This document shows, one piece after another, positions 14,864-23,036 of a stretch of DNA of 64,000 nt; the first letter of the stretch is position 1, and every line of letters begins with the position of its first letter. The stretch spans positions 3,720,001 to 3,784,000 of the forward strand of contig NZ_CP108529.1 in assembly GCF_036002945.1 (NCBI RefSeq). Direction: 5' to 3'. The notes under the pieces were generated by a model. The model did no database searches, was not told the origin of the DNA, and saw only the letters and a list, made by a program, of their open reading frames with translations. This DNA comes from Streptomyces sp. NBC_01224 (GTDB taxonomy: Bacteria > Actinomycetota > Actinomycetes > Streptomycetales > Streptomycetaceae). The position numbers were made by a program, and so were the translations under genes.

Positions 14864-17800
14864 CGGGCGCTCCTGACGGCTGCGGCGGTGGAACGGGCCA
14901 CGTGTTCGCGGCGGGCGATACCGGTTCGGGCGGCTCCGCGCAGGACCGCGTAGGCGCGGGCCTCCGCCGCCTGGTCGATGCCGAACAGCCGGTTGTGCCG
15001 CATGTGCAGCAGCGACAGCACGGCCTCGTCGCGGTCGGCCTCCGAGGCGGCCAGCACCAGCTTTCCGTAGGCCGCCGGTTCGGGCGCGTCCGCCCACAGC
15101 TCCGCGAGCGCGGGGACACGGAGTTCGGCCGCGGCGTGCCGGGCGGTGTCGCCGGGGATGTCTCCGGGGCAGATCAGCCGGTCGGCCAGGGCGCGATGGC
15201 GCTGGTAGACCTCGTGGTCGGGGCCCTTGGTGAACATGTGGACCGCCCAGGCGCACCAGTCCCAGTCGCCGAGCGAGTCCAGCAGCACCGCGTGCCCGGC
15301 GGCCGCGAGGACGTCGTCGGGCACGGCCGCCGCCCCGGCGCGGCGCGCCCGGAGCTGGACCAACGCCGACTGACTGTCCGTCAGAAAGAGTCCCTCGACG
15401 GCCTCCTGTGCGGCGCGGCCGAGGTAGCGGTCGGTCTCCGGGCGGTACGCGTCCACCGTCATCCCCCGTACCGCGCCTGATTCGGCCAGGCGCCGCACGT
15501 GCCGGGCGACGGCGGGCAGGACCCGTCCGTTCAGTGCGGCCGGGTCGCCGTGGAGACGGATCCGCAGATGCGGGTCGGGGTCGCGGTAGCGCAGGAAGAA
15601 CCACCGGTCGATGTCCGCGTCGATGTCGGCCAGCAGCGCGGGCAGGTGTTCGGCGAGCAGGGTGTCGTGGGCGGTCTGCTCGGCGTACAGCTTGACGGTC
15701 AGCCAGTCCTCGCCGGGCAGGTGGAACGCCGTGGGCGCGTACCGGAGCGGGGACTTGGCGAGCGCCGGTGCGGCCTCTCCCGGCGCTTCGGCCGCCGGGG
15801 TACGCGCGGCGCGGACGAGCGGGACGACGATCTCGGTGCTGTACCCGGAATTCCAGCCGAGCCCGGCACCGTCCGCGGTGAGGTCCTCGTACAGCTGGAA
15901 CCGGGGTTCCCTGGCGGTCAGTTCGGCGCGCAGCAGCCCCTGGTCCCACGGCTCGCGCAGGTCGATCGGGAACATCTGGTCGTTGCGGGCGATCTGGATC
16001 CGATCGGGTACCCGGCCCCGGCGGCGCCACTCGCGCAGCCCCTCCTCCCATACGGACGTGCTCCCCGAGCGTGCCGCATCCATCAGCCGGCGCCCCGCGA
16101 GCCAGCGGCGCGGCGAGGTCAGCACACGGCCGTAGCGGACGCGCGGGAGGTACGGGAGGACGTCGAGCCCCGCCCAGTCCCAGCCGGACCAGACCCGGGG
16201 CCGGGCCGCGGCGAGGTCGGAGAGGAAGCGGGCGACGGGCGGGGCCTGAGCGTCGAGGGCCAGCATGTGCGGGAAGACGGGGACGACCTGGCGGCCGGTC
16301 GGCCCGTGCAGCAGCCGCAGCCCGTCCTCGCCCGCGGCGACGAGGAGGGTCCGCCAGTCCAGGCAGTGCGGGTCGCCGCGGTCGTCGGCGACGCCGACCG
16401 GTATGCGGTACGGCAGCAGCGGCGGCACCTGCACGATGTTCAGCGAGCGCGGGTCGGTCGGCATGATGTCGACCTGGGCCACGAGCACGTCCTCGTCGGC
16501 TGGTCCGGGGGCGGGGCCCGCGGCCAGCTCGGCGAGTTCGTCGGTGAGACCGGCGACGGCGGCGAAGCGGCCCGCGGTCGCGCCGGCCGTCCAGGAGCCG
16601 ATGTGCGGACTGCCCAGGAGCAGGAACTCACCCCGGTCGATGGCCTCCTGGCTGTCGGCGAGGATCTGGAAGCAGAGTTCGAGGGTGCGCGGCGCGCGGC
16701 CCCCTGGGGTTTGGCCGACGGCCTTGGCCAGGCGCGCCACGTCGGCGTCGGTGAGTTCGATGTCGCCGCCGTCGAGGATGGCCTGCTGGGTGAGTTCGGC
16801 GATCGCGGCGCGGCGGGGGCGGTCGGCGTCCTCGCCGGGGCCGACGCGTGGGTGGGCGGGCGCGGGGGTGCCGTACTCGGGCGGCAGACCGAGGCCGCGG
16901 TGCGGGTCGACGAGGTCGGCGAGCGGGACGGCGGAGGCGGTTCCGTACCGCTCGATGAACCGGTCGCGGTAGTCCCGCAGGTACGCGAGCGTGGTCCACT
17001 CCGGGGTCATCGCCCAGATCGCGGCGGCGTAGCGGCGCACCTCCTCGCCGATCGTCTCCGGCAGCACGATGTCGGCGGGCATCCGCAGGTCCACATGGAC
17101 GGGGGGCCGTCGGCCGCTGTCCGCGTCGTCGCCGTCCAGGGTGCGGACGGCCGCGAGCAGCGCGCGCCAGGAGTCCCGGCCCCGGCCGGGCGGGTCCGCC
17201 TCGTGGGTGGCGGCGGCGGCGCGGACGGCGCGCAGTCCTTCGGCGGCGCCCGGTACGACCCCGTCGACGGCGGCCTCGATGCGGTCGAGGAGTTCGGCGT
17301 CGATGCGGTACGGCGTGAGGGAGGTGAGCAGGAGGCCGTGCTGGACGAGACCCGCGAGGAGGCCGTCGATGCGGCCCTGCTCGACGGAGGGGAAGCGGGC
17401 GCTCAGGTCGTCGACGAGTGCCCCGTACGGGACGGGCCGCGCGGCGGCCTCGCGAACGACGGCGACGAGGGCGTTGTCCCGGACCGAGATCTCGCGCTCG
17501 CCGGTGTGCAGGGTGATCCGGCCGTCGCGCCGGACGCACAGGTCGTTCAGGACGACATCGGTCCGGCGGCGGACCTCGGGGACGGCGAGCCAGTCGAGCA
17601 CCCGGCGGTGCAGCCAGAGGCCGTCGAGTCGGACCGACACCTCGCCGGGGCCGGTGAGCGCGGCCTCGGTGCCGGGGCCGAAGGCGGCCCGGCCGACGCC
17701 CGCGAACAGGCCGAAGGGGGTGGGCCGGCCGCCGGCGCGGCGCGCGTACCGGGTGAGGGTCCTGGCCGCACTGAGGGTCCGCTTCCGGCCGAGGGCGGCG

Positions 17801-18027
17801 GCACCCTCGGCGGTGGCGAGGCGCTGGAGGCTGAGGGAGAGACTGCCGCTGGCGACCTCGACGGCCTGGCGGAGCAGCGGGTCGTCGGCCAGGCGACGGA
17901 GCCCCGGAACGGGGTCGTCGGGGTCGATGCGGGGTTCGGCGCGGTCGCGCGGCGCACTCGCCATCCGCACGAGCACCGGCTCGCGGACCTCGAAGAGGTC
18001 CAGGTCCGGTTCCAGGTCTGGTCGCAC
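14860..18027 (-). CDS. lanB: Class I lanthipeptide dehydratase (LanB)
   Basis: A 1055-residue, full-length, tRNA-dependent LanB. Residues up to about 750 form the glutamylation domain. The last 300 form the SpaB-C/thiopeptide-type elimination domain, with WLTVKLYAEQTAHDTLL, WFFLRYRDPDPHLRIRLHG and VDAYRPETDRYLG. It would glutamylate Ser/Thr of the LanA core and eliminate to Dha/Dhb. GTG start with GGGGGCT upstream. It lies downstream of lanA across a strong hairpin and is coupled to lanC by an ATGA overlap. There is no separate small elimination protein, so this is a canonical rather than split LanB. Confidence 0.93.
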   Translation of the reverse strand: MRPDLEPDLDLFEVREPVLVRMASAPRDRAEPRIDPDDPVPGLRRLADDPLLRQAVEVASGSLSLSLQRLATAEGAAALGRKRTLSAARTLTRYARRAGGRPTPFGLFAGVGRAAFGPGTEAALTGPGEVSVRLDGLWLHRRVLDWLAVPEVRRRTDVVLNDLCVRRDGRITLHTGEREISVRDNALVAVVREAAARPVPYGALVDDLSARFPSVEQGRIDGLLAGLVQHGLLLTSLTPYRIDAELLDRIEAAVDGVVPGAAEGLRAVRAAAATHEADPPGRGRDSWRALLAAVRTLDGDDADSGRRPPVHVDLRMPADIVLPETIGEEVRRYAAAIWAMTPEWTTLAYLRDYRDRFIERYGTASAVPLADLVDPHRGLGLPPEYGTPAPAHPRVGPGEDADRPRRAAIAELTQQAILDGGDIELTDADVARLAKAVGQTPGGRAPRTLELCFQILADSQEAIDRGEFLLLGSPHIGSWTAGATAGRFAAVAGLTDELAELAAGPAPGPADEDVLVAQVDIMPTDPRSLNIVQVPPLLPYRIPVGVADDRGDPHCLDWRTLLVAAGEDGLRLLHGPTGRQVVPVFPHMLALDAQAPPVARFLSDLAAARPRVWSGWDWAGLDVLPYLPRVRYGRVLTSPRRWLAGRRLMDAARSGSTSVWEEGLREWRRRGRVPDRIQIARNDQMFPIDLREPWDQGLLRAELTAREPRFQLYEDLTADGAGLGWNSGYSTEIVVPLVRAARTPAAEAPGEAAPALAKSPLRYAPTAFHLPGEDWLTVKLYAEQTAHDTLLAEHLPALLADIDADIDRWFFLRYRDPDPHLRIRLHGDPAALNGRVLPAVARHVRRLAESGAVRGMTVDAYRPETDRYLGRAAQEAVEGLFLTDSQSALVQLRARRAGAAAVPDDVLAAAGHAVLLDSLGDWDWCAWAVHMFTKGPDHEVYQRHRALADRLICPGDIPGDTARHAAAELRVPALAELWADAPEPAAYGKLVLAASEADRDEAVLSLLHMRHNRLFGIDQAAEARAYAVLRGAARTGIARREHVARSTAAAVRSAR

Positions 18028-18077
18028 GTCGGCAGCCCCCCATGGTGCGGCGGTACGGGAAAGCGATGCGGTGGTAC

Positions 18078-18114
18078 GGCGAGGCGAAGCGGGCTGAGCC
18101 CGCTTCGCCTCGCC
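18078..18114 (-). terminator. Strong hairpin between lanA and lanB (attenuator)
   Basis: GGCGAGGCGAAGCGGGC is followed by a 3-base loop and its perfect 17-bp reverse complement. Read on the minus strand it lies 47 bases after lanA and 50 bases before lanB. In lanthipeptide operons such a hairpin lets much of the transcription stop after the precursor gene, giving more peptide than enzymes. That role is inferred from position. Confidence 0.8.
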
Positions 18115-18161
18115 TCACTTCAGCCGGGTCCCGCGCCGGTCGGGCCGACGCGTGTGCTGCG

Positions 18162-18320
18162 TCAGCAGCAGATGGGACAACGGGTGCCGATCGCGTAGCT
18201 GCTCGGCGAGGAGTACGTACCGGCGCCGAACTCCTGGGTCTCGTCGGAGACCTCCGAGATGCGGAGGTCGAGGTCCAGGTCGGCGGCGATGTCGTTGGCG
18301 ATAATCATTTCGGTGCGCAT
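18162..18320 (-). CDS. lanA: Class I lanthipeptide precursor (LanA)
   Basis: A 52-residue ORF starting MRTEMIIANDIAADLDLDL. The leader has an LDLDL box (residues 15-19), matching the F/L-D-L-D motif recognised by LanB and LanC. It ends near EFGAG, giving a probable core TYSSPSSYAIGTRCPICC. The core holds six Ser/Thr (35, 37, 38, 40, 41, 46) and three Cys (48, 51, 52), so up to three thioether rings are possible. The C-terminal CC pair would give crowded or overlapping rings. Cleavage after Gly34 is inferred; no protease or transporter gene is adjacent. GGGGG precedes the ATG by about 5 bases. Confidence 0.88.
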   Translation of the reverse strand: MRTEMIIANDIAADLDLDLRISEVSDETQEFGAGTYSSPSSYAIGTRCPICC

Positions 18321-18771
18321 GTGTGCCCCCAAAGGGTCAGTGAAGCGAACAAATGATTGGAATACCTGAGCGCCTGTTCGGCTCTCCCGTGCTCACTTTT
18401 CACTGCGACACCACCGCGCGGGGAGCCCGTTTTCAGCCAACCGGAAGAACGGCGAAGCGGCCCCGCCCAGGCGACAAGAACGGGGCCGTACGGGCGCGCG
18501 TGCGCCCGTAACGACGGGATCTGCCTCTGTGGACAGAAACTTCTCCTGCCCGCCCGCGCGACGCGATCAACGCCCCGGGCGGACCCCGGCCCCCGGAATC
18601 ACGGCGCGGCGGGTCTCCACCCGTCACCATCCGGCCGCTCCGCACGGCGCCCCGCTTATTCGGCGTGATGTGGCCCTTGCCGCCGCCACGCTTCACTGCA
18701 TATCGGCAGGACTCGAAAAGATTGCCGACGAATTCGGCGAACCCTGCCGCGTACGGGACACCCCCTGTGGT
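18321..18771. other. Intergenic region: lanA promoter side and hydrolase 3' side
   Basis: 451 bases without a convincing gene. Near lanA, on the minus strand, are the leader and a short direct repeat, AGTGA-AA-AGTGA, at about 18388-18405, a possible regulator site. Two adjacent hairpins follow: GGCCCCG/CGGGGCC at 18459-18487 and TACGGGCGC/GCGCCCGTA at 18489-18510. They are suitable as a terminator for the hydrolase transcript arriving from the right. The remaining 260 bases, 18511-18771, hold no feature that I can identify. Confidence 0.55.
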
Positions 18772-19599
18772 TCAGCGCTTGAGGAACTCCAGGAGGTCCT
18801 TGTTGAACCTCTCCTTGTAGCCCGGGACAACGGCGATGCCGTGGGGGCCGCCTTCGTACACCTTGAGGGTCGCGTCCTGGATGAGTTGGGCGGTCTTGCG
18901 GCCCGTGGCGTCGATGGGGACGATCTGGTCGTCGTCACCGTGCACGACGAGCGTGGGGATGTCGAACTTCTTCAGGTCTTCGTGGAAGTCCGTGGCGGCG
19001 AAGGCGTCGACACAGGCGACGCCGCCCTCGATGGTCTCGGCCATGGCCATGTACCAGAAAGCGTCCTGGTTGCCCTGTGTGACCTTGTTGCCGTCGCGGT
19101 TGGCACCGAAGAAGGCGACCGCGGTGTCCTTCCAGAACTGCGAACGCTCGGCGAGGATGCCGTTCTTGATGTCGTCGAAGACCGACTGCGGTACGCCCTC
19201 GGGGTTGTCGGGGCCCTGGAGCATCAGCGGACAGATCGCCGAGAGCAGCACCGCGGACCTGATCCGGTCGGTGCCGTGGCGGCCGATGTAGCGGGCGAGT
19301 TCGCCGCCGCCCATCGAGTGCGCGACCAGCGTGACGTCCCGCAGGTCCAGTTGGGTGATCAGGTCGTTGAGGTCGTCCGCGAAGGTGTCGAAGTCGTAGC
19401 CGTCCCAGACCGGGGTGGAGCCGCCGTGACCGCGACGGTCGTGGGCGATGCCGCGGAACCCGTTGTCCGCGACCGCTTTGAGCTGGTCCTGCCAGGCGTC
19501 CCCGCTCAGGGGCCAGCCATGGATGAAGACGACGGGGCGGCCGCGGCCCCAGTCCTTGTAGAAGATGTCGACACCGTCACGTGTGGTCACCGTGGGCAT
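18772..19599 (-). CDS. Non-heme chloroperoxidase-type alpha/beta hydrolase
   Basis: A 275-residue alpha/beta hydrolase beginning MPTVTTRDGVDIFYKDWG. Motifs typical of the cofactor-free haloperoxidase/arylesterase group are VVFIHGWPLSGDAW, HDRRGHGGS, nucleophile elbow AHSMGGGELARYIGRHG, acid in VHGDDDQIVPID and histidine in GGPHGI. The natural activity is probably an esterase or perhydrolase; halogenation is usually an in vitro side reaction. It is a single gene with no partners, and the LysR remnant just upstream may once have been its regulator. Confidence 0.87.
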   Translation of the reverse strand: MPTVTTRDGVDIFYKDWGRGRPVVFIHGWPLSGDAWQDQLKAVADNGFRGIAHDRRGHGGSTPVWDGYDFDTFADDLNDLITQLDLRDVTLVAHSMGGGELARYIGRHGTDRIRSAVLLSAICPLMLQGPDNPEGVPQSVFDDIKNGILAERSQFWKDTAVAFFGANRDGNKVTQGNQDAFWYMAMAETIEGGVACVDAFAATDFHEDLKKFDIPTLVVHGDDDQIVPIDATGRKTAQLIQDATLKVYEGGPHGIAVVPGYKERFNKDLLEFLKR

Positions 19600-19899
19600 G
19601 CGTGCTGTCCTCTCGGGTGTGCTGCCGGGCCCCCCGATCCAGCGTGCGGCCGGACGCCCGAGCCGCAAATCGGAATCGTGGGGACCGGCGGGCCGCGCAC
19701 GTCGTTCCGGGCGCGGCACCCTGCCGCCTCGGGCGGGGCCGGGCCTCACGCTCCTGTCGGCGCGGCCCCGGGGGCCTGCCCGGCAGTCGGACGTACGCGG
19801 GCGACGCCCTCGTCCCGGACGTCGCACCCGTCGGCGCGCAGCTGAGTGATGGCGGCGTTCAGCGCGGAATCGCCCAGCCCCGTCGTGGCCGGCCGCTGT

Positions 19900-20098
19900 G
19901 GCGGCGAGGTGGGCGCGGAGGGTGGGTGGGGGTTGTCGCGGCGCCAGAGGAGCGAGTGCGGGTAGACGGGCGTCGGGTCGGTCACCGGGATGCGGCGTAG
20001 GCCGTGGGCCTGCTGGTGATCGACAGGTCGGCGGCGGCTTTCTGGAACTGGCCCGCTTCCGCGACGGCGACGAAGGTACGGACTGCTTCGAGATCCAC
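19900..20098 (-). pseudogene. Deleted LysR-family regulator remnant
   Basis: Reading from the GTG at 20096-20098, the frame gives VDLEAVRTFVAVAEAGQFQKAAADLSIT, the start of a LysR helix-turn-helix. It then loses frame where QQAVS is expected. In a neighbouring frame the sequence continues as GLRRIPVTDPTPVYPHSLLW and RRDNPHP, the usual end of a LysR substrate domain, with another frame change before TLRAHLAA. About 200 codons are missing between the two parts. The gene therefore has a large internal deletion plus small indels. Confidence 0.75.
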
Positions 20099-20237
20099 AC
20101 CGATCCACCTGAGTGAACAACCGATGGTTGTGAATGACTGGCAGTGCAGTTGTTTGACCTGCTGTCGTGCTGCTCGCTTAGCTCTCACCGGTCAATGTCA
20201 GTTTGTTCGGGTGGGACATCAAGGGGGCGCGCTGAGC

Positions 20238-21482
20238 ATGGTGGGCAGGACACCGTTGGGCCGGCAGTTCGGCTGGCTGTGGGCGGCATATGCGGTGAGC
20301 GCTTATGGGTCCGGGCTGGGGTTCGGGGCATTGCCGCTGATCGCCGTGCTGGCGTTGCATGCCGGCCCCGCTGAGGTGTCCGCGCTGTCCGCGGTGGGGC
20401 CTGCGGTGGGCGCGCTGATCGCGGTGCCACTCGCGCCGTGGGTGGAGTTCCGGCGCAAGCGCCTGGTCATGATCGCGATGGACCTGACCCGGTTTGCGGT
20501 CATGGCGACGGTCCCGGTCGCCTACGCCTTCGGTTTGCTCAGTTTCGTCCAGCTGCTCGTGATCTCGGCCGTGGTCGCCGCAGCCAAGATCGCCTTCAAC
20601 GCGGCGAGCGGCGCCTACCTCAAGGCCCTCGTCCGGCCGGATGACCTGCTCGTGGCCAACGCGCGGTTCGAGTCCACGAACTGGAGCTCCATCGCAGTCG
20701 GGCCACCGCTGGGCGGGGCGGCGATCGGCCTGTTCGGGCCGGTCATCACCGTGGTGGTCGACGCGCTCAGCTACCTGCTCTCTGCGCTGTGCCTCACCGC
20801 GATCCGCGGCCGGGAAGAAGCGCCGCAACCAACCGACAGAAGCCCGGCCCGGGCGGGCGCATTGCTTGACGGCTGGCGACACATCATGGGTCATCCCGGC
20901 TTGCGGGCGCTCTACCTCAACCAAATGGTCGTCGCCGGTCTGATCATGGCCACCGAGCCGCTGCTGGCCGTGCTCCTGCTTCGCCAGCTCGGGTTCCCGC
21001 CCTGGCAGTACGGCCTCGCCTTCGCCGCTCCCTGCGTCGGCGGACTCATCGGCTCGCGGCTGGCCCGCCGTGTCGTGGCCCGCTACGGCCGGCACTGGGT
21101 CTTCCGGACCGTCGGCACACTGCGCGCCATCTGGCTGATCGGCCTGGCCTTCGTCCGTCCCGGCGTCGTCGGCCTCGTCACCGTGATAGCTGTCGAGCTG
21201 GCGATCATCGTCAACATGAGCCTGTACACCCCGGTGCTCGCCACATACCGGCTCGAACACACCCCCAAGCATCTCGTCGCCCGCACCCTGTCGGCCTGGT
21301 CGATCGGCCAGCAGGCGTCCATCGCCGTCCTCACCGCGCTCGGCGGACTGCTCGCCGACGTCACCAGCCCACGCACCGCTCTCGTGGTCGCGGGACTGCT
21401 CATCCTGACCACCCCGCTCCTGCTTCCCCGACACGACCAGACGTCGCAGCACGAGCCGGAACTGCCCCGTAGCCGCTCATGA
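20238..21482 (+). CDS. MFS transporter (MFS_3/EntS-like)
   Basis: A 414-residue membrane protein with about 12 predicted helices. The layout RPDDLLVANARFESTNWSSIAVGPPLGGAAIGLFG (read as separate motifs) is typical of the MFS_3 group that includes EntS-like exporters and MFS pumps near natural-product genes. The ATG at 20238 follows AAGGGGGCGCGC; a longer frame upstream lacks a credible start. The isochorismatase-like gene follows by 100 bases on the same strand. The cargo is unknown, and a role in lanthipeptide export is only a possibility. Confidence 0.82.
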   Translation: MVGRTPLGRQFGWLWAAYAVSAYGSGLGFGALPLIAVLALHAGPAEVSALSAVGPAVGALIAVPLAPWVEFRRKRLVMIAMDLTRFAVMATVPVAYAFGLLSFVQLLVISAVVAAAKIAFNAASGAYLKALVRPDDLLVANARFESTNWSSIAVGPPLGGAAIGLFGPVITVVVDALSYLLSALCLTAIRGREEAPQPTDRSPARAGALLDGWRHIMGHPGLRALYLNQMVVAGLIMATEPLLAVLLLRQLGFPPWQYGLAFAAPCVGGLIGSRLARRVVARYGRHWVFRTVGTLRAIWLIGLAFVRPGVVGLVTVIAVELAIIVNMSLYTPVLATYRLEHTPKHLVARTLSAWSIGQQASIAVLTALGGLLADVTSPRTALVVAGLLILTTPLLLPRHDQTSQHEPELPRSRS

Positions 21483-21581
21483 CACCCCGCAACTCGCCGC
21501 TGAAGCCCGCAGGCTGCAGCTGGTCCGCGCCGGTACGCGTCCGCGTCGACCAGGCACACCACCAGCAAGGAGAACACCCGC

Positions 21582-22181
21582 GTGAGCACTGCCCCCGCAC
21601 TTGACCCCGCGCACACCGCTCTTCTCGTCATGGACTACCAGCCCGCGATCCTGGCCCCTCTGTCCGAAGGCGGGGACTGCGAAGCCCTGCTCGGTCGCGT
21701 GGAAGGAGCCATCGCCGACGTTCGTGCAAACGGCGGCACCATCGCCTACGTACGCGTCGGCTTCACCGAGGCCGACTGGGACGCGATCCCGGCCATCAAC
21801 AAGTCTTTCGCCCCGCTGGCCCAACACCGCGTCATGCACCATGAGGACCCTGCCGCTGCCATCCACGAGCGCCTGGCTCCCCAGGACGGCGACATCGTCG
21901 TGCGCAAGATCCGCTACGGCGGCATGTCCACCACCGACCTCGACCAGCAGCTGCGCGAGCGCGGCATCACCACTCTGGTCGTCTCCGGCATCAGTACCAG
22001 CGGCGTCGTCCTGTCCACCGTCATCGACGCGGCCGACCGCGACTACCAGCTCTACGTCCTGTCCGACGGCGTCGCCGACCCGGACACCGAAGTCCACAAC
22101 GTCCTGCTCCATCAAGTTTTCCCCTCACGGGCCCACATCATCGACACCGCCGAGCTGCACGCCCTGCTCCGGGCCGGCTGA
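21582..22181 (+). CDS. Isochorismatase-like protein without the catalytic Cys
   Basis: A 199-residue member of the isochorismatase fold: TALLVMDYQPAIL supplies the triad Asp18, VVRKIRYGGMSTTDLDQQL supplies Lys109, and LVVSGISTSGVVLSTVIDAADRDY replaces the usual T-x-x-C-V nucleophile loop. The Cys position is Val142. It cannot use the cysteine-hydrolase mechanism of nicotinamidases, though isochorismate-pyruvate lyase domains also lack the Cys. GTG start with AAGGAG about 9 bases upstream. It lies downstream of an MFS permease and is followed by a hairpin terminator. Confidence 0.85.
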   Translation: MSTAPALDPAHTALLVMDYQPAILAPLSEGGDCEALLGRVEGAIADVRANGGTIAYVRVGFTEADWDAIPAINKSFAPLAQHRVMHHEDPAAAIHERLAPQDGDIVVRKIRYGGMSTTDLDQQLRERGITTLVVSGISTSGVVLSTVIDAADRDYQLYVLSDGVADPDTEVHNVLLHQVFPSRAHIIDTAELHALLRAG

Positions 22182-22261
22182 CTCGAACCACGAGCCGATC
22201 CCACCCACGGTCGCCGCATCCACCCGGTGCGGAGGCGACCACTGACAGTCGGCACCGTGAC

Positions 22262-22296
22262 CGCCCCGCTCCCCCAGGAGGAAGGGGAACGGGGCG
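22262..22296 (+). terminator. Hairpin terminator after the isochorismatase-like gene
   Basis: CGCCCCG-CT-CCCC pairs with GGGG-AA-CGGGGCG around a purine-rich loop, with one 2x2 internal mismatch. It lies 80 bases after the stop codon and no other gene uses it on the plus strand. Confidence 0.65.
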
Positions 22297-22439
22297 GGCG
22301 TTCGTGGGCGCGGTGGTCAGTTGCTGGAGGCGTACGTGACGAACTCCGCCCCGATGGATACCCGGCAGATTGACGCCCCCTCGCGCGCCCCGTCTCCCGT
22401 TGGCAACTGCCCCGACTGCGAGGGCAGGTTGCCGCTCAC

Positions 22440-22800
22440 GGCGTAGCTGTGGCCGTCGTGTCCGGCGATCGGAGCCAGTCTCCCGTGCGGGCCGTATCGG
22501 CTGCGGTGCGCAGCAGGTGGGCGACGGCGGGGCGTCCAGCCCGGCCCCTGGTCAGGAGGTGGATCTCGATCGCGGCTGCCGGGGTCAGTTGCCGCCACTC
22601 CAGCCCGGCGGGCACGCTCGACGCCGCCGACGACCGCGGCCGCCTCGCCGCATGCCACAGGGGTGTGGCCGGTGTCGAAGGACAGTTGCCGCCGCAGAAG
22701 CTTCGGAGTGATTCCGGCGCGGGTGAGGATGCCGACGATCGCGTCGTGGTGGCCGGGGGTCCGTCTCGCACGGGTGGACGAGCGGGGCCTCCTTCGCCGG
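22440..22800 (-). pseudogene. Frameshifted LysR substrate-domain remnant
   Basis: Three successive frames on the minus strand together give a LysR C-terminal domain: PAKEAPLVHP, then GHHDAIVGILTRAGITP with LLRRQLSFDTGHTPVACG and EAAAVVG, then AGLEWRQLTPAAAIEIHLLTR ending near TGDW. At least two frameshifts separate them and no helix-turn-helix start is found nearby. It differs in sequence from the LysR remnant at 19900-20098, so a second regulator has decayed here. Confidence 0.65.
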
Positions 22801-22836
22801 TTCGGTCGTGCCGACGGCGGGCCGGGCCGGCTGCAT

Positions 22837-22938
22837 CCGGAGATCGGCTCGGTCCGGGACCGGTCGCGTACCACCGACGTCATCACGGACCTGTGGGCCC
22901 GACAGGTGCGGGGGAAAGCGGTGCTGATGGTGAGGTGA
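22837..22938 (+). pseudogene. C-terminal remnant of a zinc-type oxidoreductase
   Basis: The plus strand reads LHPEIGSVRDRSRTTDVITD then LWARQVRGKAVLMVR and stop. This resembles the last strand and helices of zinc-binding alcohol dehydrogenase/quinone oxidoreductases (…RRVRGKAVL). No Rossmann domain or start is found upstream. Such genes are often divergent from LysR regulators, which matches the LysR remnant to its left. Confidence 0.45.
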
Positions 22939-23036
22939 CGGCGTCGCACCAAGGCTCTCCGTATCCTGTGAACCTTTCCGCGCCCTGCGGGCAACAAGGG
23001 GTGACACGCTCACCCGCCGAGCCCCCAGGAGCCGAT

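Noticed and set aside
15499..18198. Open frame of about 900 codons opposite lanB
   Set aside because: Antisense to a clear dehydratase, repetitive Gly/Arg/Val composition, no ribosome-binding site or domain.
18772..20100. Hydrolase reading frame extended upstream into the LysR remnant
   Set aside because: The extension is Arg/Pro-rich shadow sequence; MPTVTTRDGVDIFYKDWG with GAGAGGA upstream is the natural start.
20238..21482. MFS gene as the lanthipeptide exporter
   Set aside because: It is on the opposite strand, 1.9 kb from lanA across another gene and a pseudogene; class I lanthipeptides normally use ABC transporters.
22182..22250. GGTTCGAGTC-like T-loop on the minus strand suggesting a tRNA
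   Set aside because: No paired acceptor stem, D-arm or anticodon arm could be built around it.
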